From Ligilactobacillus murinus DSM 20452 = NBRC 14221 (GTDB lineage Bacteria; Bacillota; Bacilli; Lactobacillales; Lactobacillaceae), in NCBI RefSeq assembly GCF_001591685.1, contig NZ_BCVJ01000007.1, positions 1 through 50,913 on the forward strand: a stretch of DNA of 50,913 nucleotides, given 5' to 3'. This document shows positions 1 to 8,513 of the stretch, one piece after another. The position numbers were made by a program, and so were the translations under genes. The notes under the pieces are model-generated. The model searched no databases and was not told the origin of the DNA. It saw only the letters and a list, made by a program, of their open reading frames with translations. Every line of letters starts with the position of its first letter. Position 1 is the stretch's first letter.

Positions 1-1
1 T

Positions 2-631
2 GATATTTTAGTTGAACAATATTTGCAAAATGATATTGCTAAAAGTGAGGAGAACACGTTACAGGATTACAAGCAGAGATTACTTGAGAAAAAGGATAAT
101 TTGTTAGAACTATTGGTAAATAAGACATATAAGACCGATCCTTTAGAAAAAGGTGAATTTGAACGTACTGATGACTTTAATAATCGAGTAAGTATGAAAC
201 TTGAAGAAATAAAGGCAGAGATTTCAAGTGGTTTACCTGAATTGGAGAAAGATGTAGAAAGAAAATTGGCCAAAATAGACGCTGCTACAGCAATTGCAAA
301 AAGAAAAGCAGAATATTTATTATCTGACAAAAGTGCAGAAAAATTAAAATGGATAATATTTAAAAATCAATTGCAACAAGTAAATTTAGGTAGATATGAT
401 GCCGATGAATCTACATTCGAGTATACCTATGGTGAAGAGAATGTGGAGAACAATGTTGAAGTTCCAATAGAAGTCGCTCAAGAATTTAGGGAAAAATTTT
501 CTTCAGATAATTTTACAGATATTATACTAAGTAAGCCAGCATCTGGAGAATCTAATTCAAAGAAAATAACTGTTGAAGCCAAGTATAATTTTGATGGTAA
601 AGATTATGTATTTAAAATTTGGTCTATTTAG
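2..631 (+). CDS. 3' part of a large uncharacterised coiled-coil protein (5' end outside window)
   Basis: The reading frame is open from base 2 with no clear start, so I read it as the C-terminal part of a gene entering from the left; a TTG at 23 has no convincing ribosome site. I do not recognise the family. The segment is charged, helical and probably coiled-coil for about 110 residues, then ends in a short beta-rich domain. It is clearly paralogous to the last 200 residues of the 694-residue protein at 3349-5433: both carry GEFER followed by DF and RV, a KIDAA/KLDAA element, a VEVPIEVA/LEVPIEVA element before an FR-F motif, and a YxFxI/V ending. The locus therefore holds two copies of this gene type around the TelA pair. 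It ends shortly before a good terminator at 699-743. Confidence 0.75.
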   Translation, partial: DILVEQYLQNDIAKSEENTLQDYKQRLLEKKDNLLELLVNKTYKTDPLEKGEFERTDDFNNRVSMKLEEIKAEISSGLPELEKDVERKLAKIDAATAIAKRKAEYLLSDKSAEKLKWIIFKNQLQQVNLGRYDADESTFEYTYGEENVENNVEVPIEVAQEFREKFSSDNFTDIILSKPASGESNSKKITVEAKYNFDGKDYVFKIWSI

Positions 632-698
632 TGCAACTAAATATTTTGTTATTGGATAATTCGAAAATAGTTAAACTAAGTCCTATATGATTGATTAA

Positions 699-743
699 AG
701 AGCTCTATGCAAATGGCGTAAGTTATTTGTATAGAGCTTTTTT
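699..743 (+). terminator. Rho-independent terminator
   Basis: A 14-bp stem (one G-U pair) runs from AGCTCTATGCAAAT to its complement ending ATAGAGCT, with a 10-base loop and a following T-run. It ends the partial gene at the left edge. Confidence 0.85.
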
Positions 744-1064
744 GGTTTGGATTTGTGAAATAACGTATTTTATTTGGAGATATAATGCTAATAGAGACTG
801 GAAAAATCTAAGTGTGAAATTTTAATAGATACATTTAGAGTGAATTTTAGTTATATTGTTGGATAAAACTTATATGCTTTCCGTAAAAAATTTCTATTAC
901 AAGGCTTTTAAAGTATTTTTTATGTGCAAATGATATCTTTTTTAGGTAGAATTGCTCAAAAAATTGTAAGAAAATTAAGCAGATATTGAGAATTAAAAAA
1001 TAAGATGGTGCGTGCTGGCAACATATACTTAAACAGGTCAAAAAAACACCAGTTATAACTATTT
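744..1064 (+). other. AT-rich gap with no recognisable gene
   Basis: This stretch holds no ORF I trust. A TATAAT box stands at 781-786 without a good -35 element. Two 19-codon ORFs overlap by ATGA (874-933 and 930-989); the second would encode a small basic peptide, but neither has a ribosome site. A minus-strand ORF (847-1041) is low-complexity. It is either a decayed gene or the body of an untranslated RNA ending at the terminator at 1065-1096. Confidence 0.4.
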
Positions 1065-1096
1065 AAGTATCAGCAAAAAATTGCTGATACTTTTTT
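1065..1096 (+). terminator. Rho-independent terminator
   Basis: A perfect 12-bp hairpin, AAGTATCAGCAA with an AAAA loop and its complement, is followed by a T-run. No convincing gene precedes it within 300 bases, so it implies a transcript from the gap upstream or is a relic. Confidence 0.85.
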
Positions 1097-1216
1097 ATTT
1101 GTACTTTTACAAGGAAAAACACATGTAATTAATCTTGTATATGTACAATATCAAATGAATTTAGTTTTAAATATAATAAACCTAAAACGATTTTACATAT
1201 ATAGGAGGGTATTCAA

Positions 1217-2551
1217 ATGAATTATGAAGATTTATTAGATGTTGATCAAGGCGACGATTTAATGGGTGAAATGTACAATCAGACCAAAGAGCAAAATAAG
1301 CAAGTCGTCAAAAGTGCTGATGAAGTAGCAAGTGTGGTCGCTAAACCTGTCACGACAAATGCACCAGCGCCATCAGCAGGTAATGACGTATCGGATCTGT
1401 TGGGCAATGATACTGCCAATGTCTCCGTACAAGCAAAGACACCAAAAGTTGAAAAGACGATCTACAACAAGCTAGATGAAAATGATCAAAAATTGGCTGA
1501 AAAGCAATCTAAACAGCTCAACTATGCGGAACGTATCACATTGACGAATTACGGTCAAAAAGCCGCTGATAGTATTGATGCCTTTTCCAAGAAATATATG
1601 GAAAAAGGTCTTGATGACAGCAATCGTAAATCTGTCAGTGATGATTTGAATATGTTAGCTAATGTAATCAAGAGCATCAACTTACAAGAAGTTGCTGAAC
1701 AAGTCGAGCGCGAGGAAACACAACAAGAAGATCGTGGAGGATTCTTTGGTCTATTCAAGAAAAAGCCAAGCAAGTTAGTTCCAGAAAAGAAACAAGATAT
1801 CTTTAAAGCTACTTCTGATCGAATCGATGCTTTGAAAAATAAACTCGGTGTCGATCAACAGATCCTGGTTGAAGATAATAAGCAATTAGATGCCTTTTAT
1901 ACAGAAAATTTGAACTTATTTAGAGTTACCAATATCTTGATCGCAGGTTTAGAAATTTATGAAGAAGAGCTTGTGACTAAGATCATCCCTGAATTAAACG
2001 AAGCAAAAAAAGATCCAATGCAAGATGAAGCTAAGATCCAAGAACAGCTGGAAGTCGCTAATAAATACGTTGCAGCGATCGATCGACGGAAATATGATTT
2101 TAGGGTCAACCGCCAAATGATCATTCAACGAGCACCGTCAATTCGTTTGATCGAAGAAAATAACGTCAACTTAGCTGAAAAGATCCAAACTACGATCATG
2201 ACTACCTTACCAGCTTGGCGTACGAACTTTGTGGTCATCATGAGTACATTACGTCAAAAACAAGTTACGGCTACAGAAAAAGGTATCAGTGACCTGACAA
2301 ATGATTTGTTAGTTCAAGGGGCAGATGCTTTGCATCAAACAAGTGTGGAAACGGCGCGGGAAAATGAAAGAGCGATCGTTGATATCGAATCACTTGAATA
2401 TGCTCAAAATAAATTGATCCAAACTTTGGATGAAACGATGCAGATCCAAGAAGAAGGTCGACGGATCCGTGAAATTTCGACGCAAAAGCTCAACGAAATG
2501 GAAGAAAAAATGAAGCAAAAGGTCAAAGAATATGCAGAAAAAGGACGTTAA
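1217..2551 (+). CDS. TelA/KlaA-family (toxic anion resistance) protein
   Basis: A 444-residue protein of the TelA family (YaaN/YceH in Bacillus), historically linked to tellurite resistance and now seen as part of wider envelope or chemical stress clusters; the biochemical activity is not established. The N-terminal 100 residues are acidic and low-complexity. The helical TelA core follows from about residue 110, including LxxxNIxxLxxNLF-like helices and an RxxPSIRLIEENN element, and a charged coiled-coil tail closes it. Start ATG at 1217 follows GGAGGG. Its stop overlaps an ATG and is 6 bases from the next gene, which matches the xpaC-telA pairing known in Bacillus with the order reversed. 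The family call is firm; the role in this host is unknown. Confidence 0.88.
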   Translation: MNYEDLLDVDQGDDLMGEMYNQTKEQNKQVVKSADEVASVVAKPVTTNAPAPSAGNDVSDLLGNDTANVSVQAKTPKVEKTIYNKLDENDQKLAEKQSKQLNYAERITLTNYGQKAADSIDAFSKKYMEKGLDDSNRKSVSDDLNMLANVIKSINLQEVAEQVEREETQQEDRGGFFGLFKKKPSKLVPEKKQDIFKATSDRIDALKNKLGVDQQILVEDNKQLDAFYTENLNLFRVTNILIAGLEIYEEELVTKIIPELNEAKKDPMQDEAKIQEQLEVANKYVAAIDRRKYDFRVNRQMIIQRAPSIRLIEENNVNLAEKIQTTIMTTLPAWRTNFVVIMSTLRQKQVTATEKGISDLTNDLLVQGADALHQTSVETARENERAIVDIESLEYAQNKLIQTLDETMQIQEEGRRIREISTQKLNEMEEKMKQKVKEYAEKGR

Positions 2552-2557
2552 TGAAAA

Positions 2558-3316
2558 ATGAAGAAAGTAGTATATTGGATAATTGCAATCTTACTGGTTT
2601 TATTTTTACCTTGGTACATTGGCATTCCTGGTGCAGTGATCGCATATTTTATTTACAAAGCAAGAAAAAATTCGGTACGTCAAGTTCCCCAACCAAGTGT
2701 TCAAGAGCTAGAACGCCAACGAGTAATGCAAAGAAACCGTGCGATCATCAATGGTTATTTAGCTGACCGAACTAAATTTGCCAAAAATGTAAAACGACGC
2801 TTTGATTACAATAATGATGATATCGAAAAGTGGCGCACAAGTGTGGATCAGTATTTTGCCCAAGCAAATGCTGTGATGGTCGCGATCACGAACAATCCTA
2901 CTTTGCGCTACATTGATCCTAAGTACAAATTGCAAAGTTATTTTGATGATATTGCAGTGAAGATCTTAAATGATCCACCCAAGATCTTCACTTTTGAAGG
3001 TATGGTAGTAAATATTTTGCCAGAGATGAACAAGACACTCAGTTACTACAATCGTATCTATGACAATAATTTGATCGCCAATGATCCTGAAGTGCAAAAG
3101 ACTTTATCAAGTACTAAATCCCAGATCGAAGGCTTTGCGCAAAAGATCCAGGTAGAGTATAAGCGCGTCTTGATGGGACAAGTTGCTGATATGCAAAGTC
3201 AAACTGCACTTGGTGGAGCAATGGTAAGTGATGTGGCCCAAAATACCACAACCATGCCTAAGAAAGAAATGCCCCAAGTTAACAGCAAAAATGATATCGA
3301 AGACATGTTGAAGTAG
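2558..3316 (+). CDS. XpaC-like membrane-anchored protein
   Basis: A 252-residue protein with one or two N-terminal membrane segments (roughly residues 4-35, rich in Ile, Leu and Trp, ending in KARKN). A soluble helical part of about 180 residues follows, then a flexible Gln/Thr/Pro-rich tail. Position and size match the XpaC family (annotated as 5-bromo-4-chloroindolyl phosphate hydrolysis protein), which is the usual operon partner of TelA proteins. I see no catalytic motif. I chose ATG 2558 because the frame-shifted ATG at 2551 leads into a short shadow ORF. It follows telA by 6 bases and is probably co-translated. The membrane anchor suggests the TelA partner acts at the inner face of the membrane; that is inference. 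Confidence 0.7.
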   Translation: MKKVVYWIIAILLVLFLPWYIGIPGAVIAYFIYKARKNSVRQVPQPSVQELERQRVMQRNRAIINGYLADRTKFAKNVKRRFDYNNDDIEKWRTSVDQYFAQANAVMVAITNNPTLRYIDPKYKLQSYFDDIAVKILNDPPKIFTFEGMVVNILPEMNKTLSYYNRIYDNNLIANDPEVQKTLSSTKSQIEGFAQKIQVEYKRVLMGQVADMQSQTALGGAMVSDVAQNTTTMPKKEMPQVNSKNDIEDMLK

Positions 3317-3348
3317 TATGAATTAAAAGGTGATCGTGAGGGATTAAG

Positions 3349-5433
3349 ATGGGATTCTTTGATGGTATTAAGAAGTTTGCTAATGAGATGGTCGATGATG
3401 AGATTTGTCCGCTTGGTGAAAATGCTCAAAGGCGTGAATTAAAGAATAGGATCGCTAAGCAACTAAAACAAAAAAAAATTCCGAATGCATCTACTAAAAA
3501 GATCGAGCACAAAAAGATCGATAATTTACGTGAAGTATTCAATGTTGACTATCGAGATCTACTATTCTTTGTAGACACAACAATGATGCGTAATAATGGG
3601 ACTTTAGGGATCGGTGCGATCGATGAATGGGTATTTTGGAAGTTCAATGATGAACAACGCTTAGCCATGCCTTTAAATGACCTATTATTAGGTTATACTA
3701 GTGATGATAAACTTGTACTTGTTAAGTTTGAAAATGAGCAACTTATGTTCAATTCGTTACCAATAGGCGATAAAGCCGAAATGTTTGAGGCAGTTATTAC
3801 TGCTCTTAACAAGGAACAAAATGCAGTAATGGCCTATCAAAATATGCTAGAGCCACTAGTAGAACGTGACTTAACGATCAATGATGCATTTAGGGTCGAT
3901 TTATTGAAAGTTTTGAGTCCTGCACAACATGTTCGCTTAGAGAAGTTGCTTATTGAAAAAGCAATCACAGAAAATGATCCAACATTTTGGAGCTATGCAG
4001 TACATCAGTTATCTTCCCATGATAGCGATAAATTTGAAACTTTCCGTGGAAAAATCTTAGAACATACAGTCTCGTTATTACAAGAAGACCTACCTAAAGA
4101 AAAGATCAATGAATACTTGGATATTGTAAACGAGTTTGATATTGATGGAAAATATACAACGTTAAAACTAGAATGTATGTTGAATTTAGATCGAGTCACT
4201 GAAGCTAAAATGTTAGCTTATAAAGAATTACCTGAAGCAGAACGGGAAGAATTTCTTACAAAACAAGAACAAAAAGAAAAAGAGTTACGCTTGAAGATCG
4301 AACAAGCTATTGATAAGGGTGAAGATATTTTTGAGGATAACCCCCAATATGTTTATACTTATCTTACTGGTGGGTTGTTGCCAGCGGAGTATGCTGTAAC
4401 TGTCGGGCAAAGTGTTGAGTATGTGGATGGGATAATCTCTAAGATGGAACATGGAACGCAAATAATCAACAGATATCAGTTCACATTGAATGAATTAGCT
4501 GCTAAAAATCATCGCTTCAATTACTTTGCAGAGATCAATCATGAAGAATTACCAACTGAAGGAAGTTGGGCTAAAATCAATAAGTTTATTCTAGGTTATG
4601 ATACTATAGAGCTTCAAAGAAAGATCGATTATGGGATTGCAAAGGTTGATGAAGTTAAAAGCTATGTAAGACAGTATGAAGAAGTAAGACTTGAAGACGA
4701 ACAATTAGCGGAAGATCAGCGAAAATGGCGTGAACAAATGAATAAAGCCTTGAAAGAGAATTATACAACATTTTATATGAAAATGTTGGATCCAGTAAAG
4801 GCTGAATATATTCATAAAAAATTGATGATAATATATCTAGGTGATGAATTAGAAGGTAACGATATTGAAGACTTAGATCGTTATGTGGCAAAAGTGAGTG
4901 CTAAAAATGATGATCTGCTAAATGAGTTAGTCAAAGATAAGTATGCTAAATCTCCATTGGTTCGTGGTGAGTTTGAACGCGCAGAAGATTTTGACAAACG
5001 GGTGGCTGATAGGATCGAAGAACTTAAAAATGAGTTCCAAGGCCGGTTGTCGTTAGAAGAAAATCACTTGGATAACAAAATTTCAAAATTAGATGCTGCC
5101 GATAAATTAGCTACTAGAGAAATGCAACAATTGATGTCAGATGATCGTGTTGCCAAATTAAATGTCCTATTATTTATGGATCAATTAAAAAATATTAAAA
5201 TCAAGCAATATGACCCAGATGAATTTAAATTTAAATATATCTATGGTAATGGACAAAAAGGCTTCTTAGAGGTCCCAATAGAAGTCGCACCAAAATTCAG
5301 AGATAACTTTAAACCAGAAAAGTGTTCAGATGTAGCTGTTATTCTTGATGAAGATAATGCAGGTAAGCCTTTAGCTGTTACCAAATATCGCTTTATGGAT
5401 GAAGAATATTATTTTAGAGTTTGTTATATGTAA
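3349..5433 (+). CDS. Large uncharacterised protein in the TelA cluster (694 aa)
   Basis: Not recognised as a named family. Residues 1-50 are basic and begin MGFFDGIKKF, an amphipathic start typical of peripheral membrane or stress-cluster proteins. Residues about 55-150 (around LLFFVDTTMM, IDEWVFWKF and the following strands) look like a small beta domain of the bacterial PH-like kind. The middle is helical and highly charged, with a glutamate/lysine-rich coiled coil near residues 290-330. The last 200 residues are paralogous to the truncated gene at 2-631. It starts 33 bases after the XpaC-like gene behind a GGTGATCGTGAGGG stretch and likely belongs to the same operon. A role in the same envelope-stress module is inferred only from position. 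Confidence 0.7.
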   Translation: MGFFDGIKKFANEMVDDEICPLGENAQRRELKNRIAKQLKQKKIPNASTKKIEHKKIDNLREVFNVDYRDLLFFVDTTMMRNNGTLGIGAIDEWVFWKFNDEQRLAMPLNDLLLGYTSDDKLVLVKFENEQLMFNSLPIGDKAEMFEAVITALNKEQNAVMAYQNMLEPLVERDLTINDAFRVDLLKVLSPAQHVRLEKLLIEKAITENDPTFWSYAVHQLSSHDSDKFETFRGKILEHTVSLLQEDLPKEKINEYLDIVNEFDIDGKYTTLKLECMLNLDRVTEAKMLAYKELPEAEREEFLTKQEQKEKELRLKIEQAIDKGEDIFEDNPQYVYTYLTGGLLPAEYAVTVGQSVEYVDGIISKMEHGTQIINRYQFTLNELAAKNHRFNYFAEINHEELPTEGSWAKINKFILGYDTIELQRKIDYGIAKVDEVKSYVRQYEEVRLEDEQLAEDQRKWREQMNKALKENYTTFYMKMLDPVKAEYIHKKLMIIYLGDELEGNDIEDLDRYVAKVSAKNDDLLNELVKDKYAKSPLVRGEFERAEDFDKRVADRIEELKNEFQGRLSLEENHLDNKISKLDAADKLATREMQQLMSDDRVAKLNVLLFMDQLKNIKIKQYDPDEFKFKYIYGNGQKGFLEVPIEVAPKFRDNFKPEKCSDVAVILDEDNAGKPLAVTKYRFMDEEYYFRVCYM

Positions 5434-5463
5434 TTAAATTTTCTCTATATGGCAGGGATATAT

Positions 5464-5502
5464 CTCCTAAATTGGATCTTTATCTGATTTGGGAGTTTTT
5501 TA
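5464..5502 (+). terminator. Rho-independent terminator
   Basis: CTCCTAAAT pairs with ATTTGGGAG (one G-U) around a 14-base loop, followed by TTTTTTAT. It closes the telA operon. Confidence 0.75.
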
Positions 5503-5646
5503 TAGGATTTTGGTTATAACAGAGTACTTTAAGATTGATTTTTATTGAATTCTTCACAATTTTTTCAGTGTGTGACAGAGTATGTCTGTGTGATGTAGGA
5601 AAATAATATAAAAATTTATAATTTTCATTTCACAAGGAGAGTCACA

Positions 5647-6042
5647 ATGAAAAAAGAAGCAAAAAAGATCGTTACTTGGAAGCTAAAAGATCCAGCTGCG
5701 CCAATGGTCACGTTATCCCAACCGGCTGGTACGCTATTTGCCAGACGATACTCACAGATGATCATTGCGCTTTATAAATATTATGATCAAGCGATATCTA
5801 AGAAGAAAGTTTTTGAGCTGGTGACTAAAGCTATCAACCAAAATTATAGCCCCAGCGTATCTGATCATATCTATAATTTAATACCCATAGTCAATATTTT
5901 TCAGAGAAAAGAAACTTTTAACGAACTACTTACAATAGGCGAAAAACTCGGAGATAGCTTGAGCGATGAATTCGAATGCTACGGTAAAGTTGAACTTTCG
6001 ACTCTCCAAAGTCTTATTGACCAAGCATTTAGATTATCTTAA
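5647..6042 (+). CDS. Uncharacterised 131-aa protein
   Basis: Small, probably cytosolic, mostly helical protein; I do not recognise it. It begins with a lysine-rich stretch, then a Pro-rich turn (LKDPAAPM) and several amphipathic helices; no membrane segment or cysteine pattern is seen. The start is supported by AAGGAG 6-7 bases before the ATG. The size and helical look would also suit a bacteriocin immunity-like protein, but no family motif supports that. The 140-base upstream region has a repeated TGTGTGA (5569 and 5587) around GACA-GAGTA-TGTC, a possible regulator site. It is a single-gene unit between the telA terminator and the MORN gene. Confidence 0.55.
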   Translation: MKKEAKKIVTWKLKDPAAPMVTLSQPAGTLFARRYSQMIIALYKYYDQAISKKKVFELVTKAINQNYSPSVSDHIYNLIPIVNIFQRKETFNELLTIGEKLGDSLSDEFECYGKVELSTLQSLIDQAFRLS

Positions 6043-6154
6043 AAAGAATTTATCTAAAAATGCCAAAAATATTTTAATTGGCTGCAATTTATAGTAAGAT
6101 ATAGCTGATTTTAAAGAATTTCAGCGTGGCATTTGTGCTCTTTGGTGCGGTAGC

Positions 6155-6185
6155 TTATCTATTTTCGTAGTAAGAAAATAGATAA
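6155..6185. repeat. 12-bp inverted repeat in the leader of the MORN gene
   Basis: TTATCTATTTTC and its exact reverse complement flank a 7-base spacer, about 50 bases before the MORN protein start. No T-run follows, so it is not a terminator; it could be an operator or an mRNA-stabilising or translation-controlling hairpin. Confidence 0.6.
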
Positions 6186-6236
6186 AGACTACAAATATAT
6201 AGTAATCATTAATTATTAGTAAAGAGGAGAATTATT

Positions 6237-6608
6237 ATGCAAGGGAGAAAAAAGTGGATCTTGATCGCAGCTTGCATTTTGATCGTTAGCTGTATTGGGC
6301 TGACCTTTTTTTACGGTAATGGTCAAAAAAGTGATGTTGTCAAATTCCAAGATGGGACCGTCTATCGGGGAAAGACTGAAAAAGGCAAACTCGTTTCCGG
6401 TGAATTACGCTTTAAAAATGGTGATACCTATACGGGGACCTTTAAAGACGGACATTTTGAAGGGCGCGGAGTATATCGCTCACATGAAGGTTGGACTTTT
6501 AAAGGGGTCTTTCACCGTGGAGTTGCCCAAGGCCAAGGTAAGTTGGTAAAAGATGGCAAAGTGATCCAGTCTGGAAATTATGATAAAGGAGTGTATCAAG
6601 AAAAATGA
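6237..6608 (+). CDS. Membrane-anchored MORN-repeat protein
   Basis: A 123-residue protein with an N-terminal membrane segment (about residues 7-26, ILIAACILIVSCIGLTFFYG-like) preceded by basic residues, giving a short inside N-terminus and an outside or lipid-proximal C-terminal part. The rest is three to four MORN-like repeats: YRGKTEKGKL, YTGTFKDGHFEGRGVY, FKGVFHRGVAQGQGKL. MORN repeats form extended beta sheets that bind lipids or proteins. The stop overlaps the start of the acyltransferase gene (ATGA), so the two are translationally coupled. A role as partner or localiser of that enzyme is inference. Start ATG follows AGAGGAG. Confidence 0.8.
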   Translation: MQGRKKWILIAACILIVSCIGLTFFYGNGQKSDVVKFQDGTVYRGKTEKGKLVSGELRFKNGDTYTGTFKDGHFEGRGVYRSHEGWTFKGVFHRGVAQGQGKLVKDGKVIQSGNYDKGVYQEK

Positions 6609-8425
6609 GAATCAAATGGTTTAGCTTGATCCGGATCACGGGACTGATCTGTGTATTACTTTATCACTTCTTTCAGATGCGTTACACGGGTGGCTTTATC
6701 GGGGTCGATATCTTCTTTACCTTTTCAGGGTATTTGATCACCGCCTTAGCCTTAGATGAATTTAGTCGGTCGAATAAATTTGCGTTGCGAGATTTTTATT
6801 ATCGGCGTGTGATGCGGATCTTACCGCCTTTGATCTTGATGATCTGTCTTGTTTTACCCTTTACGCTTCTGGTCGGAAAAGACTATATTACCGATCTTTT
6901 TCATCAAATCGCAGCAGCATTAGGCTTTGTGACTAATCTCTTTGAGATCAACACGGGTGGGACCTACGAATCACGCTTTATCCCCCATTTATTCGTGCAT
7001 ACCTGGTCGTTAGCGATCGAAGTACAATTTTACTTGATCTGGGGCTTTGTGCTCTACTTACTGACAAAGGTCACCGCAACGGTAAAACAATTTCGCAAAC
7101 GAGTATTTCTAAGTTCAACTGCTTTGGCTATCAGTAGTGCGTTAGTTATGTACCTACGCGCTCAACAACTGACGGAATTTTCGCCGATCTATTTTTCAAG
7201 CATTGCCCATATCTTCCCCTTTTTTGTCGGGAGTATGTTAGGGGCACTTGCAGGTATCCAAGATCTGATGCCAGCTTTTAGTGAGAACCTGGCCAAACAT
7301 TGGACCAAGACCCGGGCTTTGCTCTTTATGAGTGCAAATCTGATCTGTTTGTTCATTTTGGCATATTGCTTGCGCTTTGATCAGCGTGAAACGTACATGT
7401 TTGGCTTTTTATTAGCTAGTTTATTTGCAGCAGGAGCGATCTTAGGGGCTAACATCTTACACCGCAAGACCCCAGATACAAAAGAACCCTTTATCTTTGG
7501 TTATCTAGCTGATATCAGCTATAGTGTGTATCTTTTCCATTGGCCGCTATTTGTGATCTTTTCCAAACTTTATAGCAACTGGGTCGCAGCTTTGATCACG
7601 ACGATCTTGTCGGTCCTATTTGCTAGTGTTTCCTATTACTTCATAGAACCACTATTGCGCGGAAAGTCAGTTGAAGTTTTGGATAAAAAGCTTGAATTCA
7701 AACACATTATGGCTCCTTTAGGTGGATTTTTAACATTAGCGATCGGTTTTGGTGTATTTCTTTGTTTACAAGCGCCAAAGATCTCTTCGTTGGAACAAAG
7801 TCTGCTGCTAGGTGGGATCCAACAAGATGTCGGTAAGCTCGATATGGCGTATGCTAAAGCGACGGCACCTAAAAATGAGCCGTCAGTAGCGCCCGCTCAA
7901 AATACAGATATTCCAGCTGGAACAACGATCATTGGAGATAGTGTTACGCTAGGGAGTCGTAGCTATTTGTTAGAACACATGCAAGATGTAGATATCGATG
8001 CTGAAGGAAATCGCACGATGAATTTAGCTTATGACATCTTGATGAATTTACAAAATACGGGGCAGTTACGCAAAAATGTCGTGATGTGTATCGGGACTAA
8101 TTCGCTTGATGATTATCAAGAACAGACGCAAAAAGTCATCGATGATCTAAAACCGGGGCATCACTTGATCTTTATCACGCCACACGATGGACATGCAGAT
8201 TCTTCGTATAATTCATATAAATTAGGGGTTTGGGAACGGACCTTACCTAAGAAATATGACTTTATCACGATCGGCGACTGGGATGAAGTTGCAAGAGCCC
8301 ATCCTGAAGTATTTGAGGGGACTGACGGAACGCATTTTGGTGGACGTGAAAATGCCAGTCAACTCTACCTAGAATGTATCCAAGATGCACTCAAGCGAGC
8401 TGAGAAGACGCCGGTTAAAAAATAA
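6605..8425 (+). CDS. OatA-type acyltransferase with C-terminal SGNH esterase domain
   Basis: A 606-residue integral membrane enzyme of the acyltransferase-3 family. The first 370 residues carry about ten to eleven membrane segments and family motifs: RITGLICVLLYHF, a GGFIGVDIFFTFSGYLIT start of helix 2, and FYYRRVMRILPP. After one further membrane helix, a secreted SGNH domain follows: GDSVTLG at about 444-450 with the nucleophilic Ser446, an Asn-containing GTNSLDD block, and Asp574/His577 in DGTH. This is the layout of peptidoglycan O-acetyltransferase OatA, which moves acetyl groups across the membrane onto MurNAc and gives lysozyme resistance. Other polymers such as teichoic acid or exopolysaccharide are possible acceptors. 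It is coupled by ATGA overlap to the MORN gene. Confidence 0.85.
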   Translation: MRIKWFSLIRITGLICVLLYHFFQMRYTGGFIGVDIFFTFSGYLITALALDEFSRSNKFALRDFYYRRVMRILPPLILMICLVLPFTLLVGKDYITDLFHQIAAALGFVTNLFEINTGGTYESRFIPHLFVHTWSLAIEVQFYLIWGFVLYLLTKVTATVKQFRKRVFLSSTALAISSALVMYLRAQQLTEFSPIYFSSIAHIFPFFVGSMLGALAGIQDLMPAFSENLAKHWTKTRALLFMSANLICLFILAYCLRFDQRETYMFGFLLASLFAAGAILGANILHRKTPDTKEPFIFGYLADISYSVYLFHWPLFVIFSKLYSNWVAALITTILSVLFASVSYYFIEPLLRGKSVEVLDKKLEFKHIMAPLGGFLTLAIGFGVFLCLQAPKISSLEQSLLLGGIQQDVGKLDMAYAKATAPKNEPSVAPAQNTDIPAGTTIIGDSVTLGSRSYLLEHMQDVDIDAEGNRTMNLAYDILMNLQNTGQLRKNVVMCIGTNSLDDYQEQTQKVIDDLKPGHHLIFITPHDGHADSSYNSYKLGVWERTLPKKYDFITIGDWDEVARAHPEVFEGTDGTHFGGRENASQLYLECIQDALKRAEKTPVKK

Positions 8426-8432
8426 GAAGCTA

Positions 8433-8466
8433 AAGATCTGGGCAATGGTCTGTCCAGATCTTTTTA
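8433..8466 (+). terminator. Rho-independent terminator after the acyltransferase
   Basis: A 9-bp perfect stem (AAGATCTGG and complement) with a 12-base loop runs into a T-run. It separates the MORN-acyltransferase unit from the Nudix gene. Confidence 0.85.
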
Positions 8467-8513
8467 GTTGCTGTTTTTTTGTAGCAGCGCTATGCTTTTT
8501 TGGAGGTGAAGAG

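Noticed and set aside
847-1041. Minus-strand 64-codon ORF in the left gap
   Set aside because: Low-complexity Phe/Ile/Leu-rich product, no ribosome site; an AT-rich chance frame.
5647-6042. Bacteriocin immunity protein for the 131-aa gene
   Set aside because: Size and helices would fit, but no family motif and no bacteriocin gene are nearby.
8385-8513. N-terminal extension of the Nudix protein
   Set aside because: The frame runs through the acyltransferase stop and terminator; ATG 8514 has a strong ribosome site.
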